Source of the DNA: Vibrio sp. 10N
Lineage (GTDB): Bacteria > Pseudomonadota > Gammaproteobacteria > Enterobacterales > Vibrionaceae
Direction: 5' to 3'
NCBI RefSeq assembly: GCF_036245475.1
Contig: NZ_BTPM01000001.1
Coordinates: 1,736,001-1,800,000, forward strand
Length of the DNA stretch: 64,000 nt
The position numbers and the translations under genes are program-made. How positions within the stretch are numbered: the stretch's first letter is position 1; the number at the start of each line of letters is the position of its first letter. Positions 36,604 to 45,699 of the stretch are shown in pieces. The notes below the pieces were generated by a model. The model had not been told where the DNA came from, searched no databases, and saw only the letters and a list, made by a program, of their open reading frames with translations.

Positions 36604-36636
36604 AAAAAAAGGGTTGTAGTCTAACTACAACCCTTC
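36604..36636 (-). terminator. Terminator after the 143-residue membrane protein
   Basis: On the minus strand, GGGTTGTAGT and ACTACAACCC arms with a 3-nt loop followed by seven T, just beyond the stop at 36656. Confidence 0.9.
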
Positions 36637-36655
36637 TCGATATACCCACCAAATC

Positions 36656-37087
36656 TTATGGCAGATGTTTGATTGGCTCAGCACTTTCTCCAAACGTCAT
36701 CGGTATGTTTTGCTTAAGTTTGTTCATGCCAGCAAACATACGAATGATCCAGACCACAATCGCAACCGATGCGAACAGCATACCTACATAAGGGATGAAG
36801 TTAGCAATCTGGTCGAGCCAAGTTGCCTGATACCAATAATGCGTTACGCCTTTAAGCAAGCCATTGGAGGTTGCTACAGTGACAATTAACACAACAAAGA
36901 AGGTCAGGTTGAGAAAGAAGGTTCTGATCAACCCATAATAGTGAGAATTAACCACATCACTATCCTCTCCTTTGTCCAAGCGATAGCCCGCATAGACTAT
37001 AGCGATAACGCCTGAGATTAATAGCGTAAAAGGCGTAAAGAGGCTAAGAATGTAAGCTATCCAAATACCTTTGTGTTGTTGGTGCAT
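36656..37087 (-). CDS. Small polytopic membrane protein (DUF4870-like)
   Basis: 143 residues, with hydrophobic segments at about 10-30, 52-74 and 94-114. Its KGEDSDVVNSHYYGLIRTF loop between helices resembles the DUF4870-type family from memory. It lies 16 bp after the formate dehydrogenase gamma-subunit gene on the same strand and before a strong terminator, so it is probably the last gene of that operon. Role unknown. Confidence 0.7.
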   Translation of the reverse strand: MHQQHKGIWIAYILSLFTPFTLLISGVIAIVYAGYRLDKGEDSDVVNSHYYGLIRTFFLNLTFFVVLIVTVATSNGLLKGVTHYWYQATWLDQIANFIPYVGMLFASVAIVVWIIRMFAGMNKLKQNIPMTFGESAEPIKHLP

Positions 37088-37103
37088 ATTCTTGATCTCT
37101 CCC

Positions 37104-38177
37104 TTAACTCATATCGCTGCGTGTTTTAGCATCGCTAGGTGGTGATTTTTCTGGTTCAGGTGTTGGGTTATCGAGCTCGTGTTTGACTTCCTCATACCAA
37201 AGGTCGTGATGCTCCTTAGCCCACGTTTCGTCAACTTCACCTGTCACCATACCTTCCAAGGCCCCTTCCATACCGAACAAGCCGATATAAATATGGAAAA
37301 TGAAACCACAGATCAGGATCAATGCCGCCAGCATATGGATAAGGTTTGACCATTCCATATCACGACGTGTTTGACCGAAGATTGGAAAATCGAGGATAAG
37401 ACCACTTGCCGCAACGACAGCACCAACAATGATCAACATCCAGAACAGAACTTTCTCACCCGCATTAGAGAACCCCGCCGATGGATGACTGCCCTTATGC
37501 TTACCGGCCATGCCGCCTAACTTCATAAACCACTGCACATCCACTTTTGTGAAAATAGATTTACTCCACCACTTAATAAGCAGTGCTACTAGGAGGACAA
37601 GGAACATAGGGCCCATATAGTTGTGGTACTGTTTCGCCAAATAGACGGTCCAGCCCCACAAGTCTGTCGGGACGTAAGGCTTCATAAAGTGCTTGCCATA
37701 AACCAGCATAAGACCACTGAAGGCCAGCGTTAAAAATACAAACGCCATACTCCAGTGGAGAGCTCGATCCATTCGACTCCATCGTTGCAGTTTTCTGCCC
37801 GTTCTGGCGCCAGAGAGTTTCATCGGACCGCCAATGAAATACGCTAACATCACAAGGGTAATACTACCAAAGATGGCGACCGCGCCAGCCGGAGACATCC
37901 ACTTCTCTTTTAAGATGTACCACGTTTCACCAGGTGTACTGATTAACACACCGTGTTCAGGAGACGCAGAGGTGGTTGTCCCCTCTACCCCTTCTTTCAC
38001 CATGCGCCAATAGTCAGCACCAGCAAGCTGTGTCATCTCACCTTGAACAACTTTATTGCTCTTACTTTCTTCAGCATGTACGCCAAACGACATCACAAGA
38101 ACCACTGCTGCCAACACTGGCAGCAGTAATTGGAAGACAGAGCCAAGCAAACCTTGTTGTTTAGACAAAATAGCCAT
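37104..38177 (-). CDS. fdhC: Formate dehydrogenase gamma subunit (cytochrome b)
   Basis: About 357 residues from the ATG at 38177, preceded by GGAG at good spacing; an ATG at 38189 overlapping the fdhB stop (TAATG) is the alternative. A signal-like N-terminal helix (to GVHA) and a periplasmic stretch precede four core TM helices with His ligands for two b haems (MDRALHWSMAF, KQYHNYMGP, LIHMLAA, FHIYIG). It passes electrons from the periplasmic enzyme to quinone. Confidence 0.92.
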   Translation of the reverse strand: MAILSKQQGLLGSVFQLLLPVLAAVVLVMSFGVHAEESKSNKVVQGEMTQLAGADYWRMVKEGVEGTTTSASPEHGVLISTPGETWYILKEKWMSPAGAVAIFGSITLVMLAYFIGGPMKLSGARTGRKLQRWSRMDRALHWSMAFVFLTLAFSGLMLVYGKHFMKPYVPTDLWGWTVYLAKQYHNYMGPMFLVLLVALLIKWWSKSIFTKVDVQWFMKLGGMAGKHKGSHPSAGFSNAGEKVLFWMLIIVGAVVAASGLILDFPIFGQTRRDMEWSNLIHMLAALILICGFIFHIYIGLFGMEGALEGMVTGEVDETWAKEHHDLWYEEVKHELDNPTPEPEKSPPSDAKTRSDMS

Positions 38178-38188
38178 TGCTCTCTCCA

Positions 38189-38797
38189 TTAGCTTTTAGT
38201 CGCGTCGTAAGCTAGGTCGTTGCCATCGGTCCAGCCCGCATCTTTCGCACCGCGTTCCACAACACGTTGACGGAAGATATCTGAAACTTTCGCTGCATCA
38301 CCCGCCAGTAGCGCTTTGGTTGAACAAAGTTCAGCACACATTGGCAGCTTGCCTTCAGCAATACGGTTTGCACCGTACTTAGCACGCTCTTCCTCTGAAT
38401 TATCTTCCGTTTCAGGGCCGCCAGCACAGAAAGTACATTTGTCCATTTTTCCGCGCTCACCAAAAGCGGCTTGTTTCGGAAACTGAGGTGCGCCAAATGG
38501 GCAAGCAAACAGACAGTAGCCACAACCAATGCATAGATCTTTGTTGTGAAGTACGATGCCATCTTCTGTACGCTCGAAACAGTCTGCAGGACATACCGCC
38601 ATACAAGGTGCGTCGGTACAGTGCATACACGCCACTGAAATCGAGTTTTCGCCCGGAAGACCATCATTTAACGTAACCACGCGACGACGCTGAATACCCC
38701 ATTGAAGTGCGTCGTCATTTTCGTTTTTACATGCGGTGACACAGCCGTTACATTCAATACAACGTTTGGTGTCACATAGGAATTTCATATTAGCCAT
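38189..38797 (-). CDS. fdhB: Formate dehydrogenase iron-sulfur (beta) subunit
   Basis: 202 residues with four [4Fe-4S] Cys groups (CIECNGCVTACKNE, CMHCTDAPCMAVCP, CIGCGYCLFACPFG, CTFCAGG with CAELC). It connects the catalytic subunit to the cytochrome b. There is no signal peptide, so it is probably exported together with the Tat-bearing alpha subunit. GGAG stands 7 nt before the ATG. Confidence 0.94.
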   Translation of the reverse strand: MANMKFLCDTKRCIECNGCVTACKNENDDALQWGIQRRRVVTLNDGLPGENSISVACMHCTDAPCMAVCPADCFERTEDGIVLHNKDLCIGCGYCLFACPFGAPQFPKQAAFGERGKMDKCTFCAGGPETEDNSEEERAKYGANRIAEGKLPMCAELCSTKALLAGDAAKVSDIFRQRVVERGAKDAGWTDGNDLAYDATKS

Positions 38798-38808
38798 TAG
38801 GTGACTCC

Positions 38809-41664
38809 TTACGCTTTCTTAATGTTACAGAGAGTGACTTTGGTTTCCTGCATCTGAGTCACTGGGTCATAACCATAGGTGGTCGCTGTGTTAGCCGCTT
38901 CACCAATGACGTAAGGCACGGTACCTTCTGGGTATTTGTTCGTTAGGTCCTCTCCTTGGAACTTACCGCCGAAGTGGAATGGTATAAACGCCAGACCCGG
39001 TTTCACGCGAGGTGTCACCATGGCTTTCACCTTAATGCGCCCTTTCTCTGCACCTTCAACCCACACCATGTCTCCGTCTTTGAAACCGATGTCATTAGCG
39101 TCTTTCGGGTTCACCTCAACAAACATCTCGCGTTGAAGCTCTGCCAACCATGGGTTAGAACGTGTTTCTTCACCACCACCTTCGTATTCAACCAAGCGGC
39201 CAGACGTCAGAACAATTGGGTACTCGCCAGATACGTCTTTGTCTTGTATCGATTTGTACATGGTCGGCAGACGATAAATGGATTCGCTGTCATCCCACGT
39301 TGGGTAATCAGCAACCAGATCTCGTCTTGGTGTGTAAAGTGGCTCACGGTGCAGTGGCACGCGATCCGGGAATGTCCATACAATGGCACGCGCTTTTGCG
39401 TTACCGAAAGGCATACACCCATGCTTAATAGCAACGCGCTGGATACCGCCTGACAAGTCGGTCTTCCAGTTCTTACCTTCCGCTGCCGCTTTTTCCTCTT
39501 CGGTGAGGTCATTCCACCAACCTAACTGCTTGATCAGCTTGTCGGTAAATTCTGGATAGCCATCTTCAAGTTCACACCCCAGTGAATAGCTATCTTCAGC
39601 CAATAAGTTATTGCCCTCAAACTCAACACCAAAACGAGCACGGAAGTTACCACCACCATCGGCAACGGCTTTCGACGTATCGTAAAGGATATGGGTACCT
39701 GGGTGTTTCATCTCTGGTGTACCCCAGCATGGCCAAGGCAGTCCGTAAGTTTCGCCATTAATCGGGCCGCCTTCTGCTACCAATGAGGTTTTATGGAAGG
39801 TGTGCCAATTTTGCTGGTGCGCTTTGATGCGCTCTGGACTCTGGCCTGTGTAGCCAATCGTCCACATCCCTTTGTTGAACTCTCGAGTAATGTCTTCGAT
39901 GTTTGGCTGATTATTCTCAACGGCAACGTTTTTGAATAACTCTTTCTCGAAACCAAGTTTCTTGGTGAGAAGGTACATGATCTCATGGTCAGGCTTAGAG
40001 TCGAAGAGTGGTTCGATAACCTTGTCACGCCATTGAAGCGAGCGGTTCGAGGCAGTCACAGAACCATAAGTTTCAAACTGGGTGGTTGCTGGCAGCAGAT
40101 AAACACCATCCGTACGGTTGTTCATTACCGCCGCGTGAGTTGGGTATGGATCGACAATCACCATCATGTCCAACTTCTGCATCGCTTTTTGCATCTCTAC
40201 GCCACGGGTTTGCGAGTTCACCGCATGACCCCAGTAGAACATGGCACGAATGTTATCGTTTTGCTCGATGTTGTCTTTGTTTTCCAATACACCATCTATC
40301 CAACGGGACACAGGGATGCCCATGTTGTTCATTGGTTTTTTGCCACGATATTCATTTTGGTCAAAACGAGCTTTCACCCATTCGTAGTCCAAATCCCAGA
40401 CTTTCGCCCAGTGTTTCCATGAGCCTTCTGCAAGGCCATAGTAGCCAGGTAGTGTGTGAGAAAGAACACCTAAGTCGGTTGCACCTTGTACGTTATCGTG
40501 ACCACGGAAGATATTTGCACCACCGCCCGACTTACCAATGTTACCCAGAGCAAGCTCAAGTACACAGTAAGCGCGAGTATTGTTGTTACCCGTAGTATGC
40601 TGCGTACCACCCATACACCAAATGATGCTGCCTGGACGGTTTTCAGAAAGGATCTTCGCAGCTTTATAAACATCCGCTTCGCTAACGCCAGTCACGCGCT
40701 CAACTTCTTCTGGGTTCCATTTCGCCACTTCAGCACGGATTTCATCCATACCGTATACACGTTGGCGAATGAACTCTTGATCTTCCCACTTGTTGGCGAA
40801 GATGTGCCATAACAGACCCCAGATAAACGCAACGTCAGTACCCGGACGAAGTGAACAATAGTGATTTGCTTTTGCTGCTGTTCGCGTGCGACGAGGATCG
40901 GCCACCACTATTTGGCAACGGTTCTTCTCTTTAGCAATCAAAATATGCTGCATAGCTACCGGGTGCGCTTCAGCAGGGTTTGAACCAATGAACAGCATCG
41001 ACTTACAGTTGTGCATGTCATTGAAAGAGTTGGTCATTGCACCATAACCCCAAGTGTTCGCAACACCGGATACTGTTGTAGAGTGACAGATACGCGCTTG
41101 GTGATCGACGTTATTGGTACCCCAAAGTGACGCCATTTTGCGGAACATATACGCTTGTTCGTTGCTGTGCTTTGCACTGCCCAGCCAGTAAACGGAATCT
41201 GGACCAGACTCTTTGCGGATCTCTAGAACTTTGTTGCCGATCTCTTCAATCGCATCTTCCCAGCTCAACTTCTTCCACTTGCCGCCTTCAAGTTTCATTG
41301 GGTACTTAAGACGACGCTCACCATGGCCATGCTCACGCAAGGCCGCGCCTTTCGCACAGTGACCACCAGCGTTAAATGGGTGATCAAAGGCTGGCTCCTG
41401 GCCAGTCCACACGCCATTTTGTACTTCGGCATAGATACCACAACCCACTGAACAGTGAGAACAGATAGTACGTTTGACTTCCGTTTTCGCGTCTGCCGGA
41501 ACCGATTCGGCGTGTGCTTTTTTGATCATTCCTGGTGCGAACGCATAAGCACCTGCGGCTAAACCACCTGCCGCAATAGAAGAGTTACGCATAAATGCGC
41601 GACGGCTAAGTCCTAGCTTGTTTTCATTTTTGCTCACATTGTCGGAGCGTTTGGTTAGTTTCAT
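38809..41664 (-). CDS. fdhA: Formate dehydrogenase catalytic (alpha) subunit, Mo/W-bis-MGD
   Basis: 951 residues. Tat signal SRRAFMR at about 20-26 with hydrophobic stretch and HAE cleavage region. [4Fe-4S] motif CSHCSVGCGIY near residue 68, then molybdopterin-dinucleotide binding domains to the C-terminus. The metal-ligand position reads DHQARICHSTT, so Cys193 (with His194) replaces the selenocysteine of E. coli FdnG. It oxidises formate to CO2 in the periplasm. AGGAG precedes the ATG. Confidence 0.95.
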   Translation of the reverse strand: MKLTKRSDNVSKNENKLGLSRRAFMRNSSIAAGGLAAGAYAFAPGMIKKAHAESVPADAKTEVKRTICSHCSVGCGIYAEVQNGVWTGQEPAFDHPFNAGGHCAKGAALREHGHGERRLKYPMKLEGGKWKKLSWEDAIEEIGNKVLEIRKESGPDSVYWLGSAKHSNEQAYMFRKMASLWGTNNVDHQARICHSTTVSGVANTWGYGAMTNSFNDMHNCKSMLFIGSNPAEAHPVAMQHILIAKEKNRCQIVVADPRRTRTAAKANHYCSLRPGTDVAFIWGLLWHIFANKWEDQEFIRQRVYGMDEIRAEVAKWNPEEVERVTGVSEADVYKAAKILSENRPGSIIWCMGGTQHTTGNNNTRAYCVLELALGNIGKSGGGANIFRGHDNVQGATDLGVLSHTLPGYYGLAEGSWKHWAKVWDLDYEWVKARFDQNEYRGKKPMNNMGIPVSRWIDGVLENKDNIEQNDNIRAMFYWGHAVNSQTRGVEMQKAMQKLDMMVIVDPYPTHAAVMNNRTDGVYLLPATTQFETYGSVTASNRSLQWRDKVIEPLFDSKPDHEIMYLLTKKLGFEKELFKNVAVENNQPNIEDITREFNKGMWTIGYTGQSPERIKAHQQNWHTFHKTSLVAEGGPINGETYGLPWPCWGTPEMKHPGTHILYDTSKAVADGGGNFRARFGVEFEGNNLLAEDSYSLGCELEDGYPEFTDKLIKQLGWWNDLTEEEKAAAEGKNWKTDLSGGIQRVAIKHGCMPFGNAKARAIVWTFPDRVPLHREPLYTPRRDLVADYPTWDDSESIYRLPTMYKSIQDKDVSGEYPIVLTSGRLVEYEGGGEETRSNPWLAELQREMFVEVNPKDANDIGFKDGDMVWVEGAEKGRIKVKAMVTPRVKPGLAFIPFHFGGKFQGEDLTNKYPEGTVPYVIGEAANTATTYGYDPVTQMQETKVTLCNIKKA

Positions 41665-41673
41665 GCTTTGCTC

Positions 41674-41892
41674 CTACAGTGTGTCGTAATAATCTTTAAC
41701 ATGCTGTGTTTCACGATAACCTGTTTTCTTCTCGTCATCGGATTTCACATCAACTAGCTCAGTGTTAGTTGCTGCATGTGCGGTACCTGAGATCACTGCG
41801 CCGGCGACTGCTGCTGTGGTCAAGCCCTTTAATAGGTTTCGACGATTTTCGTTAAATTCACTTTTATCGTCACGTTTGGTTTGTTTACTCAT
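41674..41892 (-). CDS. Formate dehydrogenase-associated Tat-signal mini-protein
   Basis: 72 residues: ENRRNLLKGLTTAAVAGAVISG is a twin-arginine type signal, and only about 28 residues remain after cleavage at HAA. Such small proteins sit directly before the catalytic subunit in Shewanella and Vibrio formate dehydrogenase operons (FdhX-like). The 9-bp gap to fdhA shows cotranscription. Role unproven. Confidence 0.85.
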   Translation of the reverse strand: MSKQTKRDDKSEFNENRRNLLKGLTTAAVAGAVISGTAHAATNTELVDVKSDDEKKTGYRETQHVKDYYDTL

Positions 41893-41949
41893 AGTTTGCT
41901 CCCTGAGTGGATACCTATCCGTTGTGATGGCATCTCTCGTTAGCTGACA

Positions 41950-42579
41950 TTACTTAGTGGTTATATTTTTTACGTCTATTTTCATTTTCGTCTGCGTAGT
42001 GCCAGGGTTTTGCGCATAGCTCACCTGCTCTACATCGAAAAATGCTTGCATTAGTGCCGCGACAGACGGATAAAACTGAGCACTGGGTGCTGTTTCAATC
42101 TGACGGCACAAATCTGTGTACCAAGGAGACAGGTGGTGATTAAAGAATGCTTTCGCCTCTGTCTCTTTTTGTTGGTCAATAAGGTGCGCGAGTACCTCAC
42201 ACACCGCAGAAATATGATCTTCAGGCTCTTTAACCAACTCTTCACGCTCAAGGCCTAACAGACTCAGGTCATGACGAAGAACAGCCAACGGCTTATCCAT
42301 CAATGAGCCTGTTAGATGCCATGACGCAAATGGAATCACCTCGCCTTTACCGATACCAATGAACAGATCTTGATATTCATCCTCCACAGCACTCACTTCT
42401 GCATTCTTTGCCGCCTCTGCGAGCCCTTCCCAAGCACTGGTCATTTGGTTAATGCCCGACTCAATTTCCAAAGTAGAAAGGAAATCAAGTAACTCGCGCT
42501 CTGGAGCACCACGACATAACGTCGAGATAAGCAGGTAAATGTCACTTCTTAGTTGGTTATTTTCGTTATCCATTGACAT
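41950..42579 (-). CDS. TorD/DmsD-family chaperone for formate dehydrogenase
   Basis: 209 residues, all-helical and acidic, with SWHLTGSLMDKPLAVLR, the TorD-family core, and EDHISAVCEVLAHLI. Members bind the Tat signal of a molybdoenzyme until its cofactor is inserted. Position between the Fe-S protein and fdhA points to FdhA as its client. AGGA precedes the ATG, and the gap to the Fe-S gene is 6 bp. Confidence 0.9.
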   Translation of the reverse strand: MSMDNENNQLRSDIYLLISTLCRGAPERELLDFLSTLEIESGINQMTSAWEGLAEAAKNAEVSAVEDEYQDLFIGIGKGEVIPFASWHLTGSLMDKPLAVLRHDLSLLGLEREELVKEPEDHISAVCEVLAHLIDQQKETEAKAFFNHHLSPWYTDLCRQIETAPSAQFYPSVAALMQAFFDVEQVSYAQNPGTTQTKMKIDVKNITTK

Positions 42580-42585
42580 CCGTTC

Positions 42586-44247
42586 CTAGTATTTCAGTTG
42601 CTGTTCTGGGTTTTCAGCCATGTTTTCAAACATATCGACGACTCGGCAGTCTTCACACATCGCAATACGGCGCAGTGCCGCGTCATTAGCAAAATGCGAG
42701 TGACCGCGTAACTTATCTTGTAGCATGGTGATCATCGATTGAGGTGCGAAAGGCTTACCGCAGCTTAAGCATTCTGCTGCCTTTTCTTCGTGCAATGCCA
42801 CAACACAGGTGCGTGACGCTTTATCCCAATTAACTTGCTGGGTCAGAGACAGTGCCGATTCCGGACACGCTTTTTCGCACATTCCACACTGAACACAATC
42901 TTGCTCAACAAAATCCAAAGCAGGTCTATCACCTTTGTTGTAGAGTGCTTTCGTTGGGCAAACGGCAACACAGCCCATGCATAGCGTGCATTTGTCGGTA
43001 TCACAGTTCACGGTGCCGTACGGTGCGGTTGTCGGAAGAGGCTGAACGGTATCGGTGACACCGTGTTTATCGGATAACGCATCCAAAGAATGGAATAGCC
43101 TTTGACGTTTATTGCCTTCTACGTCTCCAAGGCGAAGACCTAGATCGAAATCAACTAAGGTAGGCAATCCTTCACGCAATGATTCTAGGTATAAAATGTC
43201 AATGGTTTCACGCGCCAAACCGAGGTTCTCGAGTAGCTGCTGCGCCATTCCCACTTCACGATTAAGAACGCTTTGAATGGTTTCAGGCATATGACGACTT
43301 GCGGCAAATAGCACTTGTGTTGCGCCATTAACCAATGCAGCAAACCAAGTATCAATTCCGACTGAGGGTAGCTCTTCAACCACAACGGGAATCACGTTAT
43401 CCGGTAATACCTTCAGCGCCATCACGTTATAGCTTTCATGACGTGAGCTGCAGATCAAAACGATCGCATTCTCGCCGCCCTGTTGGTGGTAATTGGCTAG
43501 CGTACGCTCGATAAACTTTTGCGTTTCTTGAGGTGTTGGCAGCGCATAATGAATGGCTTCCGTTGGGCAGGCTGTGGCACAAGTTCCGACACCTTGGCAA
43601 AGGTATGGGTTTATCTCGATCTTATGACCGATTTTATCGTTACCTTGGCTACTCAATGCGCCCGCAGGACATGCATCTACACAGCGCTCACAGCCTTTTA
43701 CTCCGCGAGAGCTATGGGCACACATATCTGTGTCTAGACGAAAATACTTCGGTTTGTCGAACGTACCCATTAAGCCAGGAATTTCTTCGAGTGCGTCAGC
43801 CAGTGTTGGGTAACCACGACCAACTGGGTAGTAGCCAGGCACAGGTACTTCTTCTGACATGCAGCCGTTAAGAGAATGGTCTACGACAATATCAAAGCAG
43901 TCTCTTCCAATTGACACTTCCGCTAAATTGCTATGGGTGTTTTTGTTATGGATATGGACGCTAAAGGTACCTAAGAATCCTGAGATTTCGATGCTGTCGG
44001 CATAATAAAGATTGTTATGCTCAGAAGGCTCGCCGTCTGTAGAAAGCAGTGTGACCGAATGCATCGCTGTTAACTGCTCAGCGGTACTGGTGATAATTGC
44101 GGTTGGCCCGACAATCAGTGTGTCGCCATGACTTTCATAGCTTACTGTTGGCGGTATTAAGTTGGATAACTCAACGGTATTTTCAAACGCGTAGCAACGC
44201 GCACGTCCATTTTTAGATGTCGCTTGTTGTAATAGTTGTTTTATCAT
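42586..44247 (-). CDS. Cytoplasmic multi-[4Fe-4S] protein of the formate dehydrogenase operon
   Basis: 553 residues without signal or TM helix. At least four ferredoxin-type clusters are visible: CERCVDACPAG with CAHSSRGVKGC, CQGVGTCATACPTE, CTLCMGCVAVCPTK and CVQCGMCEKACPES, plus a C-terminal CLSCGKPF...CEDC pair. This architecture occurs in fdh operons of Shewanella and Vibrio. It probably serves assembly or electron supply during maturation. It is the first gene after the sigma-54 promoter at 44316-44331. Confidence 0.88.
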   Translation of the reverse strand: MIKQLLQQATSKNGRARCYAFENTVELSNLIPPTVSYESHGDTLIVGPTAIITSTAEQLTAMHSVTLLSTDGEPSEHNNLYYADSIEISGFLGTFSVHIHNKNTHSNLAEVSIGRDCFDIVVDHSLNGCMSEEVPVPGYYPVGRGYPTLADALEEIPGLMGTFDKPKYFRLDTDMCAHSSRGVKGCERCVDACPAGALSSQGNDKIGHKIEINPYLCQGVGTCATACPTEAIHYALPTPQETQKFIERTLANYHQQGGENAIVLICSSRHESYNVMALKVLPDNVIPVVVEELPSVGIDTWFAALVNGATQVLFAASRHMPETIQSVLNREVGMAQQLLENLGLARETIDILYLESLREGLPTLVDFDLGLRLGDVEGNKRQRLFHSLDALSDKHGVTDTVQPLPTTAPYGTVNCDTDKCTLCMGCVAVCPTKALYNKGDRPALDFVEQDCVQCGMCEKACPESALSLTQQVNWDKASRTCVVALHEEKAAECLSCGKPFAPQSMITMLQDKLRGHSHFANDAALRRIAMCEDCRVVDMFENMAENPEQQLKY

Positions 44248-44315
44248 CGCTTGTTTCCAGTGTTGGAGTCTTTATGCTCCGTTTATTGGTTTCATATGAA
44301 CCATTTGCACTAGAC

Positions 44316-44331
44316 TGCAATTACTGTTCCA
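44316..44331 (-). promoter_or_regulatory. Sigma-54 promoter of the formate dehydrogenase operon
   Basis: Minus-strand TGGAACAGTAATTGCA has GG and GC at the invariant spacing and a TTGCA -12 element; A replaces C after GG, as in the amt promoter. It lies 69 bp before the ATG at 44247. Confidence 0.75.
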
Positions 44332-44411
44332 ACTATAAATATGAAAAAAACACTTTATTTATTAGTGCATTAGATAAAAACAACTCAATATGTATGAGGC
44401 TATTTGTCGCG

Positions 44412-44428
44412 TGAGACATTTTGTCTCA
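44412..44428. promoter_or_regulatory. Activator site 1 (perfect 17-bp dyad) upstream of fdh
   Basis: TGAGACATTTTGTCTCA; the dyad extends to 8-bp arms with flanking G and C. Centred about 115 bp upstream of the predicted start. Same motif as upstream of tupA. Confidence 0.7.
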
Positions 44429-44446
44429 CTGATTGAGAAATTAAGT

Positions 44447-44463
44447 TGAGACAAAATGTACCT
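44447..44463. promoter_or_regulatory. Activator site 2 upstream of fdh
   Basis: TGAGACAAAATGTACCT: perfect left arm, degenerate right arm. Centred about 150 bp upstream of the predicted start. Confidence 0.6.
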
Positions 44464-44473
44464 ACTTTCTATG

Positions 44474-44490
44474 TGGTAAATTTTGTCTCA
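44474..44490. promoter_or_regulatory. Activator site 3 upstream of fdh
   Basis: TGGTAAATTTTGTCTCA: perfect right arm, degenerate left arm. Ends 12 bp before the stop of the DUF3306 gene. Confidence 0.55.
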
Positions 44491-44501
44491 ATTTCAATCT
44501 T

Positions 44502-45083
44502 TTAGGAAGTTTCTGTATCCGAGGTGTCATCATTTACCTGTGATGACTTTGTCTCCATGCTATCGAGAGCATCCTGCTCACCTTCATCACTCTGCACATC
44601 TGTTTCGTTCGAAGCTATGACATCAGAGCCCTCAATCTCTTCTTGTTGTTCCAGATTTTCCTCGATGTCTTTCACCCATCCTCTTAGCGTTTCTGCGACC
44701 TCACTGGCCAGCGGTTTTACCGCCGAATAATCATGGTCATAATCATTCAGTCCATCGACCACATTAAACTCAGGCTGCATAAACAGTTTTCTCAGTGCCG
44801 CTTTCTTGATGGCTTTATCGACCTCCGTGTTAGCAAGAAGCTGAGATATTGTCAGTTCGCTTTCTTCACCTTTTTCGCTGTCAACGTCAATATCGTTGTC
44901 AATCGCCAGCTCTTGGTTATCTGACGCCATATCAGGGGTTTCAGGTGCTTCACTGTCTGATGCTAAAGCAGAGGGCGCGACCAATTCCTCATCGCTAGCC
45001 ACCACCTCTTCTGGCTCATCCTGACGTTGTGATTGTTCCTCTAATTTACGCTGTGACCAACGCGATAAAAAACTATTTGCCAC
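44502..45083 (-). CDS. DUF3306 family protein
   Basis: 193 residues starting at a GTG (45083). NSFLSRWSQRKLEEQ at the N-terminus and KAIKKAALRKLFMQPEFNVVDGLNDYDHDY in the middle are the DUF3306 hallmarks; the rest is acidic low complexity. It overlaps the DUF3305 gene by 11 bp. The pair accompanies formate dehydrogenase clusters in many proteobacteria and probably helps maturation; mechanism unknown. Confidence 0.85.
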   Translation of the reverse strand: MANSFLSRWSQRKLEEQSQRQDEPEEVVASDEELVAPSALASDSEAPETPDMASDNQELAIDNDIDVDSEKGEESELTISQLLANTEVDKAIKKAALRKLFMQPEFNVVDGLNDYDHDYSAVKPLASEVAETLRGWVKDIEENLEQQEEIEGSDVIASNETDVQSDEGEQDALDSMETKSSQVNDDTSDTETS

Positions 45084-45564
45084 TTGAACGCCCCGCCCCT
45101 TTGCGCTTCTTACGTCTTACTTCAAGAAGTTCGCCATGTCTGCCAATGAATGCTTCCATCCATGCCTGAATAGGCAGTGGAATCGGTTTGGACAGCACCA
45201 AGTAATCCCCATCCATAAATGACCCAGCCACTGCCTGTGACGCCGTCACCAATATGGGTTTTAGACTCATTTCGTCATGACTATCAAGCACGACGAACAA
45301 CATTGGATTCTGAGAGCTTAAGTTAAACCGATAATCTGTCCGTTCATCACGGTACAGCTCTAAAATGGCATGAGGTTTGCTGTTGTCTGTGATGTCTAGT
45401 TGAAAGCCATCTAGTTCGCGCTGCGTGCTCGTCCAGCGTCCCACTTGCTTTTCAACAACAGACAGGTCGATTTGAATCGGCCATTGATGTTCATTCTTTT
45501 CAACCAACTGAACATCAAAAGTAGAAGATTGGTTAGGAATGGATTCAGGAGTTTCTGACTGCAT
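45073..45564 (-). CDS. DUF3305 family protein
   Basis: 163 residues, no signal or TM helix; WPIQIDLSVVEKQVGRWTS and GDYLVLSKPIPLPIQAWMEAFIGRHGE are family-like. It is partner of DUF3306 (overlapping genes) and divergent from fdhD with a 135-bp gap. A TTGGCACG in that gap lacks the matching GC at -12, so no promoter is claimed. Confidence 0.85.
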   Translation of the reverse strand: MQSETPESIPNQSSTFDVQLVEKNEHQWPIQIDLSVVEKQVGRWTSTQRELDGFQLDITDNSKPHAILELYRDERTDYRFNLSSQNPMLFVVLDSHDEMSLKPILVTASQAVAGSFMDGDYLVLSKPIPLPIQAWMEAFIGRHGELLEVRRKKRKGAGRSSGK

Positions 45565-45699
45565 TTCATATCCCTAAATTAGCGTAAGTTATTTGCGTGC
45601 CAAAACTTTATTGGTAATAATCGTTTAAGCATTAGTTGAAAACTAAGCAATAATCAAGCCAATGGGCTTGTGCTACTGCCCGACCAAAAGGATATACGC

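Noticed and set aside
38936..41309. Several plus-strand frames of 60-170 codons opposite the formate dehydrogenase alpha gene
   Set aside because: Antisense frames in a long GC-richer gene; no start signals and no recognisable domains.
45590..45606. Minus-strand TTGGCACG resembling a sigma-54 -24 element before DUF3305
   Set aside because: The -12 position reads AACT rather than TTGC at the correct distance, and no activator dyad is nearby.
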